Shown: positions 37,436 through 46,613 of the stretch, piece by piece
Position numbering within the stretch: the stretch's first letter is position 1
How the letters are laid out: every line of letters starts with the position of its first letter
Assembly (NCBI GenBank): GCA_014804645.1
Contig: JAAUZI010000077.1
Span: 1-64,000, forward strand
Source of the DNA: Lachnospiraceae bacterium
Lineage (GTDB): Bacteria > Bacillota > Clostridia > Lachnospirales > Lachnospiraceae
DNA: 64,000 nt
Direction: 5' to 3'
The notes under the pieces: model-generated
What the model saw: the letters and a program-made list of their open reading frames with translations, nothing else
What the model was told of the DNA's origin: nothing
Database searches by the model: none
Translations under genes and position numbers: made by a program

Positions 37436-38131
37436 ATGGCAAAAGCAGATAGAAGGGGAAAACGTAAAGGGCGGGAAAACTTTTGCACAAGAGTACCGGA
37501 TTTGGGATACTATTTCATTGTAACAGATACAAAGGAAACAGAAGAAAACTATATGTATAGTCTTAGAAATGCACTTCCTAAGGATTTACAGGGGCGAATT
37601 GTTATCAAAGTTTCCAAAGCCAAGACGGACGAACTTGTTGAGACATGTAAAGAGCAAGCGGCTATGGAGCCCCAATACGGAGAACCGTGGATTGTTTTTG
37701 ATCGGGATCAAGTGGCTTGCTTTGATCAGATTATAGAAAAAGCCAGGCGGGAGCGCGTCAATGTGGGATGGTCTAATCCCTGCATAGAGATTTGGTTTGA
37801 TGCTTATTTTGGGAAAATGCATAGCTATTCGGATTCTGTTACATGCTGTAGAGAGTTTGCCAATACTTTTGAGAAGAAGACTGGACAAGAATACAAAAAG
37901 TCCAGTGATCAAATCTATGCTATGCTGAATCGCTATGGCAATGAGACGGAAGCTGTTAAGATAGCAGAAAACCGCCTCCGACAGTATTTGAGGGATGGAA
38001 TTGACAAACCCTCAGAGATGTGTCCATGTACAACAGTACATAGGTTGGTAAATGAAATAAAGGATAAAATAGTATTCAGCTACTCCAAAGACAAGGACGC
38101 CAGCTATGGGACTTATACAGAACATCATTGA
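37436..38131 (+). CDS. rloB: RloB-family protein
   Basis: 231 residues. Features of RloB (PF13707-like): a very basic N-terminus (KADRRGKRKGRENF), YFIVTDTKETEENYMYSL with the conserved Glu, PWIVFDRDQV, and SNPCIEIWFDAYF. The acidic residues suggest a Toprim-like nuclease fold, related in concept to OLD effectors. Start ATG 37436; a GTG two codons earlier overlaps the RloA stop. Together with the ATPase it probably forms a phage-sensing nuclease. Its last 26 bases overlap the downstream helicase gene. Confidence 0.85.
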   Translation: MAKADRRGKRKGRENFCTRVPDLGYYFIVTDTKETEENYMYSLRNALPKDLQGRIVIKVSKAKTDELVETCKEQAAMEPQYGEPWIVFDRDQVACFDQIIEKARRERVNVGWSNPCIEIWFDAYFGKMHSYSDSVTCCREFANTFEKKTGQEYKKSSDQIYAMLNRYGNETEAVKIAENRLRQYLRDGIDKPSEMCPCTTVHRLVNEIKDKIVFSYSKDKDASYGTYTEHH

Positions 38132-40571
38132 ACAATACAGGCAGAGAGCAGAGGACAGGAACAAAGCCTGCGAGCAATATATCATACAGATGGATCGTGC
38201 CCTGCAGGAGATAAATGGACTGTTTGCCGATCCGAATTCTAGCATAGACCCGGAGAAAGAGGCTCAGTGGTATGCCCGTAATTCCTTTTTGCTGACGAGT
38301 CCCGACGTGCAGAGGACAAGAGGGGCGGCTCGTTTCGGCGAGCTGGCAGCCAGGCAGGGGCAGCTGCGACAGGCCGCTGGGATATTAAAACAGCAGATTG
38401 GCCTTCACAACGAGAGAGTTCTCCAGATGAGAATACGCAATGCCTATGCGCTGATCGGCAAAGTGGAGGGCCGGGAGTTGGATGGTCAACAGATGGCGTG
38501 TATCGTCAAGGAGGCCCACAGCCATCTGGTGCTTGCGGGCGCAGGGACAGGAAAGACAACTACGATTGTGGGAAAGATCAAATATCTGGTTAAATCAGGG
38601 CAGTGCAGACCGGAGGACATTCTGGTATTATCTTTTACCAAGGCCTCCGCAGCGGAGATGAGTCAGCGTATTGACCGGGAGACCGGCTGCCACATAGACG
38701 CCTTTACCTTTCATAAGCTGGGAATAAATATTATCACACAGGTCGAGGGGATCGTCCCCAAAATCTCTCAAACAGATATGCGGAAATTTATCATGGAACA
38801 GCTGCGGCTCCAGATGCGGTCAGAGAGATATCTGTTGCTGCTGAGTTCGTATTTGTTGAATCATCGTGTTCTGGCCAGATCTGAATTCGATTTTCAGAAC
38901 ATGGAGGAGTACCGGGAATATTTGCAATTAAATCCACCCACTACACTGGGAAACGAGACGGTAAAGAGCTATGGCGAGATGGAGATCGCGAATTTTCTGG
39001 CGCAGAACAATATCTCATATATCTACGAGCAGCCATACAGGATCGACACCCGTACTGCGGAATACGGACAGTATAAACCGGATTTTTATTTGCCGGATTA
39101 TGATATTTATATTGAGTACTTTGGCGTCAATAAAAAAGGTGAAGTGCCCTCCTATTTCCGGGGGAGGTCTGGGATGACGGCGTCGCAGGCTTATCAGGCA
39201 TCCATGGACTGGAAACGCCGTACACACCGGGAGAACGGCACAATTATGGTGGAGTGCTACGCCTATGAAAATATGGAGGGAACTCTGCTGGACAATCTGA
39301 AACAGAGACTGGCGGAACATGGGGTGGAGCTGTCGCCCAAGAGCGCACAGGAGCTGTGGGAGCAGGCGGCGTCTGGCGGGGATACGGTGCTTGTCGGGGT
39401 AGCGGCGCTGTTGGAAACGGTGATTAATCTGATTAAGAGCAACGGCTACACGATTTCCACAGTGCGGCAGATGAACGGAGGCATTCACGCCCTCCGCAAT
39501 GCGCTGGTTCTGTCGCTGGCAGAACCGATTTTTAACGCATATGATTCCGGTCTGAGAGAGCGCGGGGAAATAGATTTTAACGATATGATCCACTTGGCTA
39601 CACGGTATGTAGAACAGGGAAAATATGTGAATCCTTACAAATATGTGATTGTGGATGAATACCAGGATATCTCCCGTTCCCGTTTTGCGCTGCTGGACAG
39701 GATGAGGAAATCCGCCGACTATGCACTGTTTTGCGTGGGGGATGACTGGCAGAGCATCTATCGTTTTGCGGGCAGCGATATCGGATTTATCCTGAATTTC
39801 CAGCACTATTGGGGCGCTGCGGAGACCAGCAGGATAGAGACTACATATCGTTTTTCGCAGCAGCTGGCCGAAATCAGCGGCAATTTCATTATGCGCAATC
39901 CGGCTCAGATGAGAAAGTCTATCCGGGGAAAGGCAGACGCTGCCGGATTTCCCATGGGAGAGATCAGCGCCTACACGGATAAGTATGCCATACAATTCAT
40001 GGTGGAAAAGCTGGACGATCTGCCTCAAAACAGCAGTGTATTTTTTATAGGGAGATACTCTTTTGACGCGGAACTGTTAAAGGATAGCGGTCTGCTTGCC
40101 TGTCGGTATGACAACGTCAGGGAGCAGGTGGAGGTGAAATATCGTAATCGGCCTGACTTGCAGATGTATTTTGTCACCGCACACAAGTCCAAGGGCCTGC
40201 AGGCAGATTATATTTTTATCATCAACAACAGAAATGCCAGGATGGGTTTTCCCAGCAAGATACAGGATGCTCCCATATTGCAGTTGCTGCTTGAAAAGTG
40301 CGACCAATATCCTGACGCCGAGGAGAGGCGGCTGTTCTATGTGGCGCTGACAAGGGCGCGGCAGAAGGTTTTTATTCTCACTGTGGAAAAACAGGAATCC
40401 TCCTTTGTAAAGGAGCTAAAATTCCAGTATGGTGAAAGGCTCAGGCAGGAGCGGTTCAGCTGTCCCCTCTGCGGCGGGAAATTGCAGAAAAAGTCTGGTC
40501 CCTACGGTGAATTTTGGGGGTGCAGCAATTACAAGACCAGGGGCTGTAAATATACCAGAAACCTGAAATAG
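38106..40571 (+). CDS. UvrD/HelD-like SF1 helicase with embedded nuclease-like segment
   Basis: 821 residues. Walker A AGAGTGKTTT near 150, Walker B YVIVDEYQDISRSR near 515, and C-terminal motifs VTAHKSKGLQADYIFI and FYVALTRARQKVFILT. Inserted at about residues 288-340 is a restriction-like segment: GEMEIANFL, then D326 in YKPDFYLPD and E337 in YIEYFG. The tail (CPLCGGKLQKKSGPYGEFWG, CSNYKTRGCKYTRN) is a topoisomerase-type zinc ribbon. The start overlaps rloB by 26 bases, indicating co-expression with the RloAB pair. Confidence 0.88.
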   Translation: MGLIQNIIEQYRQRAEDRNKACEQYIIQMDRALQEINGLFADPNSSIDPEKEAQWYARNSFLLTSPDVQRTRGAARFGELAARQGQLRQAAGILKQQIGLHNERVLQMRIRNAYALIGKVEGRELDGQQMACIVKEAHSHLVLAGAGTGKTTTIVGKIKYLVKSGQCRPEDILVLSFTKASAAEMSQRIDRETGCHIDAFTFHKLGINIITQVEGIVPKISQTDMRKFIMEQLRLQMRSERYLLLLSSYLLNHRVLARSEFDFQNMEEYREYLQLNPPTTLGNETVKSYGEMEIANFLAQNNISYIYEQPYRIDTRTAEYGQYKPDFYLPDYDIYIEYFGVNKKGEVPSYFRGRSGMTASQAYQASMDWKRRTHRENGTIMVECYAYENMEGTLLDNLKQRLAEHGVELSPKSAQELWEQAASGGDTVLVGVAALLETVINLIKSNGYTISTVRQMNGGIHALRNALVLSLAEPIFNAYDSGLRERGEIDFNDMIHLATRYVEQGKYVNPYKYVIVDEYQDISRSRFALLDRMRKSADYALFCVGDDWQSIYRFAGSDIGFILNFQHYWGAAETSRIETTYRFSQQLAEISGNFIMRNPAQMRKSIRGKADAAGFPMGEISAYTDKYAIQFMVEKLDDLPQNSSVFFIGRYSFDAELLKDSGLLACRYDNVREQVEVKYRNRPDLQMYFVTAHKSKGLQADYIFIINNRNARMGFPSKIQDAPILQLLLEKCDQYPDAEERRLFYVALTRARQKVFILTVEKQESSFVKELKFQYGERLRQERFSCPLCGGKLQKKSGPYGEFWGCSNYKTRGCKYTRNLK

Positions 40572-40696
40572 AAACCGCAGTAAAACCGGGATACCCTGCC
40601 GGGGAATCGAATTAAGCATGCCCGACAGCAGGTGTCTTATCGGCAGTCCATGTTGCAGGAAGTATTAAAAAAGCATGAAAAATAGTATAAATTCTA

Positions 40697-40724
40697 TTGC
40701 TCTTTTAAAAGAATATGATACAAT
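40697..40724 (+). promoter_or_regulatory. Promoter of the cyclophilin gene
   Basis: TTGCTC at 40697-40702, 16-base spacer, TACAAT at 40719-40724. The transcript leader is about 90 bases. Confidence 0.5.
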
Positions 40725-40817
40725 GACTTTGTCCATGGCAAAAAATGGAATCATGCGGGCGGCAGCAGGACACAAATGCTGCAGCCACCAAATAAATGAA
40801 AGACGAGGAATCAAATT

Positions 40818-41504
40818 ATGAAAAAGAAATTATGCGGAATCTTAACAATAGGATTTGTCATAGCGGCGGTACTTTCCGGCTGTGGCAAACCGGGCCAGGG
40901 TTCGGACCCCGTGCCCGGCGGCCAGAGTCAGGGAGGAACTATTGAATCCGGGCAGCAGGAGTCCAGCCAGCCCGTCGGGCAGGAGTCCGAACAGGACGAG
41001 CTATTATCCGGCAAGCACCATGTCAAGATCAATATGAAGGATCTCGGCACCATCGAGGTGGAGCTGGATGCGGATCAGGCTCCCATCACCGTGACCAATT
41101 TTGTGAATCTGGCCAACGACGGTTTTTATGACGGTCTGACCTTTCACCGCATCATAGAGGGCTTTATGATGCAGGGCGGCGATCCCAACGGCAACGGCAG
41201 CGGCGGCTCCGAGCAGGAGATCAAGGGGGAATTCAGCCAGAACGGCGTGAACAACACCCTGTCCCACACCCGGGGAGCTATCTCCATGGCCCGGACCACT
41301 ATCCCGGACTCCGCCAGCTCCCAGTTTTTTATCATGCACCAGGACGGCACTTTTCTGGACGGCCAATACGCCTGTTTCGGCTATGTGACCAGCGGCATGG
41401 AGATTGTGGATGAGATCTGTGAAAATGCGGTGGTGACGGACGACAACGGCACAGTCCCGGCGGAGTACCAGCCGGTGATTGAGAGCATTGAGGTGGTGGA
41501 TTAG
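40818..41504 (+). CDS. Cyclophilin-type peptidyl-prolyl isomerase, lipoprotein
   Basis: 228 residues. A lipoprotein signal peptide ends in the lipobox LSGC (Cys near residue 22), followed by a Gly/Ser/Gln-rich linker to about residue 65. The cyclophilin domain has FHRIIEGFMMQGGD, SMARTTIPDSASSQFFI and CFGYVTSGMEIVDEI, so the active site looks intact. It should help fold exported proteins on the outer face of the membrane. ATG at 40818 with GACGAGGA upstream. Confidence 0.93.
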   Translation: MKKKLCGILTIGFVIAAVLSGCGKPGQGSDPVPGGQSQGGTIESGQQESSQPVGQESEQDELLSGKHHVKINMKDLGTIEVELDADQAPITVTNFVNLANDGFYDGLTFHRIIEGFMMQGGDPNGNGSGGSEQEIKGEFSQNGVNNTLSHTRGAISMARTTIPDSASSQFFIMHQDGTFLDGQYACFGYVTSGMEIVDEICENAVVTDDNGTVPAEYQPVIESIEVVD

Positions 41505-41554
41505 TCCGGCGGGAAAAATAGACGCCAGATAAACGGCAAAGGGGTTGACGGGGG

Positions 41555-44500
41555 ATGAATGCGGTATACAGGGATATTTTCCGGGCGATTCACGAGGGGA
41601 AATGGCTCAGCATCGAATATCTGAACCAGGAGGAAAAAACTACAAAATATTGGATCGGCATCAGGGATATAGACGTACACAGGAGAGTTATGGCTGTGGA
41701 CGGCCTGCACTTAGGCCACTATACGGTGGCCGATCTCAAAATCCGCATTGATTCCATTCAGTCCTCCCAGGTGGTGGACGGCTCCTACTGTCCGGTGAAT
41801 GAGAAACTGGTGGAGGATATCTACCTGAATCCCCACAAATATAAGTCTTTGTTTGACAATGTGGCCAATCTCAAGATATTGAACTATCTTGAGATGTGCA
41901 ACCGTCTGGATACCACACCCTATATTTCGGACTTTGAGTTAGTCAAGTATCTGGACCGGGAGAAACTGACCGGTGAGTACTATGAACTTAGCGAGGAACA
42001 GTTTCAGAAGATTGTAAAGAGTTTTCAGTACAGAACCAGCCAGCCCCAGCGCCGGGACGGGTCTCTGCGTCTGCAGCAGCTGGCCATGAATGTGTTGAGT
42101 ATCCGTATGGAAAAGAGTCTGCATGTGCTGGCCTATCGCAGCCTGAATCTGGACATCAAAAAAAGGGTGCTGCGCCCGGATGAGGAGATCACGATCTGCA
42201 CGGAGTTCACCGTGGATGGCACGACGCAGAGTATCCGAAGATATCTGGATGCGGAGGACTATGAGCTGCTCGGGGATTTCACCCAAAATCAGGAGAGGAT
42301 CAAGGACTGCATCAACAGGCATACCCAGCGGCGTAATGGCCTGGTGGATGATATGCCTTACATTATCGGACTGGGGATGGACATTGCCCTGGACCTGCAC
42401 AAGGAATATAAGGCCATTATGAAACTGTATCAGGAGGATAGGGTTCCTGTGCCCATTCGGGCCTTTTTCGGAGATTTGCTGGAACGTCCCCGCGCCAGGC
42501 AGGCCAGCCCCATAACTCTGATTAACCAGCGTGTCAATATGGATCAGCTGCTGGCCATCAACAACGCCATGAAATATCCGGTGGCCTATATTCAGGGACC
42601 GCCGGGCACCGGCAAGACCAATACCATTCTAAATACCATCATGACTGCTTTTTTCAATGACAAGACCGTGCTCTTTGCATCCAATAACAACCATCCCATA
42701 GACGGCGTATGTGACAAGCTGACCAGTCTGCAATACCATGGAAAACCCATCTCCTTTCCCATTCTGCGTCTGGGGAAACGGGACTTGGTACAGCAGGCCA
42801 TCCTATATATCAGGGATTTGTACCGGCGGACTCAGTCTGTGTCGGTGTTCGAGGGGACGCTGGGGCGCAACAAGGATGAGCGGAAACAGCGGGCCAGAAA
42901 GCTTTCGGATTTGCTCAAAAAATATGACGACATGCTGGATTATCAGGAGCGCCGAGAGACCATAGAGCGCATGCTGGAGTACCAGCGCGGCCATGAGATG
43001 TCTGCCCAGATGCTCCCCTTTCAGGCGGACCTGAGCGGCAGACAGCTAAATCAGATCGAAAAACGTTTGTCGGCCATGGGCGAAGTGTCGGAGGAACAGG
43101 CTGTGGCGCTGGTGGATGATGATGTGGAGGAGTTGAAAAAATATCTCTACTACACCGGAGCGAGCTACATGAAACGTCTGGATGGCAGGGAGTTTGATAA
43201 GCTGCGGGAAATTCTGGCCGAGGAGGACATGGAAAAGGCCACGGAGGCCTTTGCTAAGTATCTGGCGGACAAAAAGAATCTGCAGCGGCTGCAGAAGGTT
43301 TTCCCGATTATTGCCACCACCTGTATCTCCGCCCACCGCCTGGGGGAGCCGGAGCCTATGTTTGATATGGTGATTATGGATGAGGCCAGCCAGTGCAACA
43401 CGGCAGTGTCTCTGGTTCCCATTGTGCGGGGCAACAGTCTGATGCTGGTGGGAGATCCACAACAGCTGAGTCCAGTGATCCAGCTGGACGATCTGGTCAA
43501 TGAGAGGCTCAAGAAAAGGTACTGTGTATCTGAGGAATACGATTACCGCAAGAATTCCATCTACAAGGTCTATCTGGCCTGTGATGCGGTCAGCGACGAG
43601 ATTCTGCTGCACAACCATTATCGCTGTCATCCGCGTATCATAGAATTTAATAACAAAAAGTATTATAATTCCCGGCTGAATATCCGGACCTCCAGCCAGG
43701 AGTCGGCGCCGCTGGAGTATCTGGACATGCAGGATGCCCAAACTACCATGAAAAATACGGCCCCTGCCGAGGCCAGGGCCATCGCCGAGTACGCCGCCGC
43801 CCACAGGGACCGGTCCATAGGCGTTATAACGCCCTTTGTAAATCAGAAACAACTGATTGAACAGGCGCTTAAGGAGGTGGGCGTCACCAATGTGGCCTGT
43901 GGCACGGTTCACGCTTTTCAGGGAGACGAAAAGGATGTGATTTTGTTTTCCACGGCCATCACGGACCAGACGCAGGCGCGCACCTACGAATGGCTGAAAA
44001 ACAATAAGGAACTAATCAATGTAGCTACCTCACGGGCAAGAGAAAAGCTGGTGGTGCTGGGGAGCGAGAGGAATCTGAGCCGCCTGCATCAGAAGGATGA
44101 CCAGGACGATCTGTATGAGCTGGTGCAGTATGTGCGCAGCAATGGGCAGTCCACCGTGACGCCCAAGAAGGCCAATTCCCGGGCCTTGGGAGTCAAGCCC
44201 TTCAGCACAGCCACGGAGGAGGCCTTTCTGCAGAACCTGGGGCATGCTCTGGGAAATATATGGCTCAGCCAGAGCCGGTATGCCATTCACAAGGAAGTGC
44301 CCATCTCCCAGGTTTTTCAGAGCAATGACACGTTTGACGATCTGTTTTACAGCGGCAGATTCGACTTTGTGGTCTATGAAAAACAGGGGGAGCAGGAGCT
44401 GCCCATGCTGGCTATCGAGCTGGACGGCAAGGAGCATTATGAGGATGAGGTGGTGCGCCGCAGGGATGAGAAGAAAAACAGGATATGCAGAGAGCATAAC

Positions 44501-44590
44501 CTGCAGATTATCCGGGTGGAGAACTCCTATGCCAGGAGATACAATTATATCAAGAGTATTTTGCTGGAGTATTTCTCCAGAATGCATTGA
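41555..44590 (+). CDS. SF1 helicase with WYL-like N-terminus and DUF2726-like C-terminus
   Basis: 1011 residues. Residues about 5-75 (WLSIEYLNQEEKTTKYWIGI, then MAVDGLHLG and RIDSIQSSQVVDGS) resemble a WYL ligand/nucleic-acid sensor. A UPF1-like helicase core follows: Walker A GPPGTGKTNT near 348, MDEASQCN, GDPQQLSPV, INVATSRAREKLVVLG. The last 120 residues (FSTATEEAF, FDFVVYEKQGEQE, IELDGKEHYED) are a DUF2726/DUF559-type restriction-like nuclease. Such three-part proteins suggest DNA or RNA surveillance. Likely an operon with recQ 53 bases on. Confidence 0.85.
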   Translation: MNAVYRDIFRAIHEGKWLSIEYLNQEEKTTKYWIGIRDIDVHRRVMAVDGLHLGHYTVADLKIRIDSIQSSQVVDGSYCPVNEKLVEDIYLNPHKYKSLFDNVANLKILNYLEMCNRLDTTPYISDFELVKYLDREKLTGEYYELSEEQFQKIVKSFQYRTSQPQRRDGSLRLQQLAMNVLSIRMEKSLHVLAYRSLNLDIKKRVLRPDEEITICTEFTVDGTTQSIRRYLDAEDYELLGDFTQNQERIKDCINRHTQRRNGLVDDMPYIIGLGMDIALDLHKEYKAIMKLYQEDRVPVPIRAFFGDLLERPRARQASPITLINQRVNMDQLLAINNAMKYPVAYIQGPPGTGKTNTILNTIMTAFFNDKTVLFASNNNHPIDGVCDKLTSLQYHGKPISFPILRLGKRDLVQQAILYIRDLYRRTQSVSVFEGTLGRNKDERKQRARKLSDLLKKYDDMLDYQERRETIERMLEYQRGHEMSAQMLPFQADLSGRQLNQIEKRLSAMGEVSEEQAVALVDDDVEELKKYLYYTGASYMKRLDGREFDKLREILAEEDMEKATEAFAKYLADKKNLQRLQKVFPIIATTCISAHRLGEPEPMFDMVIMDEASQCNTAVSLVPIVRGNSLMLVGDPQQLSPVIQLDDLVNERLKKRYCVSEEYDYRKNSIYKVYLACDAVSDEILLHNHYRCHPRIIEFNNKKYYNSRLNIRTSSQESAPLEYLDMQDAQTTMKNTAPAEARAIAEYAAAHRDRSIGVITPFVNQKQLIEQALKEVGVTNVACGTVHAFQGDEKDVILFSTAITDQTQARTYEWLKNNKELINVATSRAREKLVVLGSERNLSRLHQKDDQDDLYELVQYVRSNGQSTVTPKKANSRALGVKPFSTATEEAFLQNLGHALGNIWLSQSRYAIHKEVPISQVFQSNDTFDDLFYSGRFDFVVYEKQGEQELPMLAIELDGKEHYEDEVVRRRDEKKNRICREHNLQIIRVENSYARRYNYIKSILLEYFSRMH

Positions 44591-44608
44591 CGCCGTGAAG
44601 ATAAGAAC

Positions 44609-44624
44609 GCCCGCCAAGGCGGGC
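44609..44624 (+). repeat. GC-rich hairpin before recQ
   Basis: GCCCGCC at 44609-44615 and GGCGGGC at 44618-44624, a perfect 7-bp stem with a two-base centre, no T tract. It lies just before the recQ ribosome site (GGAGG, 44629-44633) and may modulate translation or transcription. Confidence 0.5.
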
Positions 44625-44643
44625 AGATGGAGGAACAAATAGA

Positions 44644-46590
44644 TTGCAAAAACAGGAAATACTACAGACCTACTTCGGCTATTCCGACTTTCGCCCCGGT
44701 CAGGAACTGCTGATCGACAGCATTCTGTCCGGCCGGGACGTGCTGGGCATTATGCCCACCGGGGCCGGAAAATCCATATGCTATCAGGTCCCGGCTCTGA
44801 TGCTGCCGGGGATCACGGTGGTGATCTCCCCGCTGATCTCGTTGATGAAGGATCAGGTGCAGGCGCTGAACCAGGCGGGGATACACGCCGCCTATATCAA
44901 CAGCTCCCTGACGGAGGGGCAGATACAGAAGGCCATGGAGTACGCCATGGGAGGCAGATACAAGATTATCTATGTGGCGCCGGAGCGGCTGGAGACCTGG
45001 GACTTTATCTGTTTTGCCCAGAGGGCGCGGATAAGCATGGTGGCCGTGGATGAGGCCCATTGTATCTCTCAGTGGGGACAGGACTTTAGGCCCAGCTATC
45101 TGAAAATCGTCTCTTTTATCAAAAGACTGAACGCCAGGCCCGTTATCGGCGCATTCACGGCCACTGCCACCGGCCAGGTGAAGGAGGACATTATCGCCGT
45201 GCTGGGGCTGCGGACCCCGCAGCTGCTGATCAGCGGCTTTGACCGCCAGAACCTCTATTTTGGCGTAGAAACTCCCAAGAACAAGCTAAGTTACGTGATA
45301 CAATACATAGAGAGCCACGTGGGGGACAGCGGCATTGTCTACTGCGCCACCCGCAAGAACGTGGAGAAGGTCCATGAGGCGCTGTTGGCCCGGGGGATTC
45401 CGGCCGCCAGGTATCATGCGGGGCTGTCCGCCCAGGAGCGCAGCGAGAACCAGGAGGATTTTATCTACGACAGAAAGCCCGTCATCGTGGCTACCAATGC
45501 CTTCGGCATGGGGATCGACAAGTCCAATGTGCGATTTGTATTACATTTCAACATGCCCCAGAGCATGGAGAACTATTACCAGGAGGCGGGCCGCGCCGGG
45601 AGGGACGGAGCGGAGTCGGAGTGTATCATGCTTTTCTCCGGGCAGGACGTGGCGGTCAACCGGTATCTGCTGGACAATAAGGCCCCCAACGAGGAGCTTG
45701 AGCCGGAGGAGAACGAGCTGGTCAGGGAGCGGGACAGCCAGCGGCTGCAGAGCATGGTAAACTATGCCGGTTCCACAAGCTGTCTGCGAAAATACATACT
45801 GGAGTATTTCGGGGAGTACGGCATGCAGCGATGTGAGAACTGTTCCGTCTGCAGGGGAGAGTACGAGGAGCAGGACTGCACCCAGGAGGCCCGGCAGATT
45901 GTCACCTGTATCCTGGAACTGCGGCAGCGATTTGGCATCAATGTGGTGGCTGGGACGCTCCACGGGGACAGGCGCTCCAAGCTGCTGGAGCTGGGAGCGG
46001 ATCGCTGCCCCACCTACGGGGCCTTGCAGAATCTTTCCGAGGATCGGATCAAGCTGATCATCCGGGAGCTGGAGCAGAGGGAGTACCTGGAGGCCACTTT
46101 GGATAAGTATGCCATTCTCAAGGTATGCGGCAAGGCCCAGGGGCTGCTGGACGGCAGTGATACGGTGATTCTGCGCTGGGCCAGGGAGAGTGAGAACGCG
46201 GCGGCGAAGCCCCGGAAAACCCGCAAGTCCGACGTCCTGAACCACAGGGGGCTGGAGCTTTTCGAGGCGCTGAAAAAGCAGCGTCTGGAGCTGGCTCGGG
46301 AGGCGGGTGTGCCGCCCTATATGGTGTTCAGTGATAAGACTTTGATTGAAATGTGTATTTATCTGCCCTTTGACAGGGCGGAAATGCTGAAGATATCGGG
46401 AGTGGGCGAGCGCAAATACGATCGCTACGGCGAGGCATTCCTGACGGCTGTGCGGGAGTTTACGCAGGGCAGGAAGGAGAAGACCTACTTCGGCGAGCTG
46501 GGAACGGCGCAGGCGGTGATAGAGCTGGCGGGAGCCCGGCCCTCTGAGAAATCCGTGGGCCGAAGGGGCCGCGGCAGGGCAAATCGGTAA
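44644..46590 (+). CDS. recQ: ATP-dependent DNA helicase RecQ
   Basis: 648 residues, complete RecQ: Walker A MPTGAGKSICYQ, VAVDEAHCISQWGQDFRPSY, ATATATGQVKEDI-type motif III, helicase C with AGRAGRDG, RQC zinc site CLRKYILEYFGE...CENCSVC, and a C-terminal HRDC domain (FEALKKQRLELAREAGVPPY). It unwinds recombination and fork intermediates 3' to 5'. The start is TTG at 44644 with GGAGGAAC upstream; no ATG lies nearby in frame. Confidence 0.95.
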   Translation: MQKQEILQTYFGYSDFRPGQELLIDSILSGRDVLGIMPTGAGKSICYQVPALMLPGITVVISPLISLMKDQVQALNQAGIHAAYINSSLTEGQIQKAMEYAMGGRYKIIYVAPERLETWDFICFAQRARISMVAVDEAHCISQWGQDFRPSYLKIVSFIKRLNARPVIGAFTATATGQVKEDIIAVLGLRTPQLLISGFDRQNLYFGVETPKNKLSYVIQYIESHVGDSGIVYCATRKNVEKVHEALLARGIPAARYHAGLSAQERSENQEDFIYDRKPVIVATNAFGMGIDKSNVRFVLHFNMPQSMENYYQEAGRAGRDGAESECIMLFSGQDVAVNRYLLDNKAPNEELEPEENELVRERDSQRLQSMVNYAGSTSCLRKYILEYFGEYGMQRCENCSVCRGEYEEQDCTQEARQIVTCILELRQRFGINVVAGTLHGDRRSKLLELGADRCPTYGALQNLSEDRIKLIIRELEQREYLEATLDKYAILKVCGKAQGLLDGSDTVILRWARESENAAAKPRKTRKSDVLNHRGLELFEALKKQRLELAREAGVPPYMVFSDKTLIEMCIYLPFDRAEMLKISGVGERKYDRYGEAFLTAVREFTQGRKEKTYFGELGTAQAVIELAGARPSEKSVGRRGRGRANR

Positions 46591-46613
46591 ACGACAGGCA
46601 GGAGGGATGCGGA

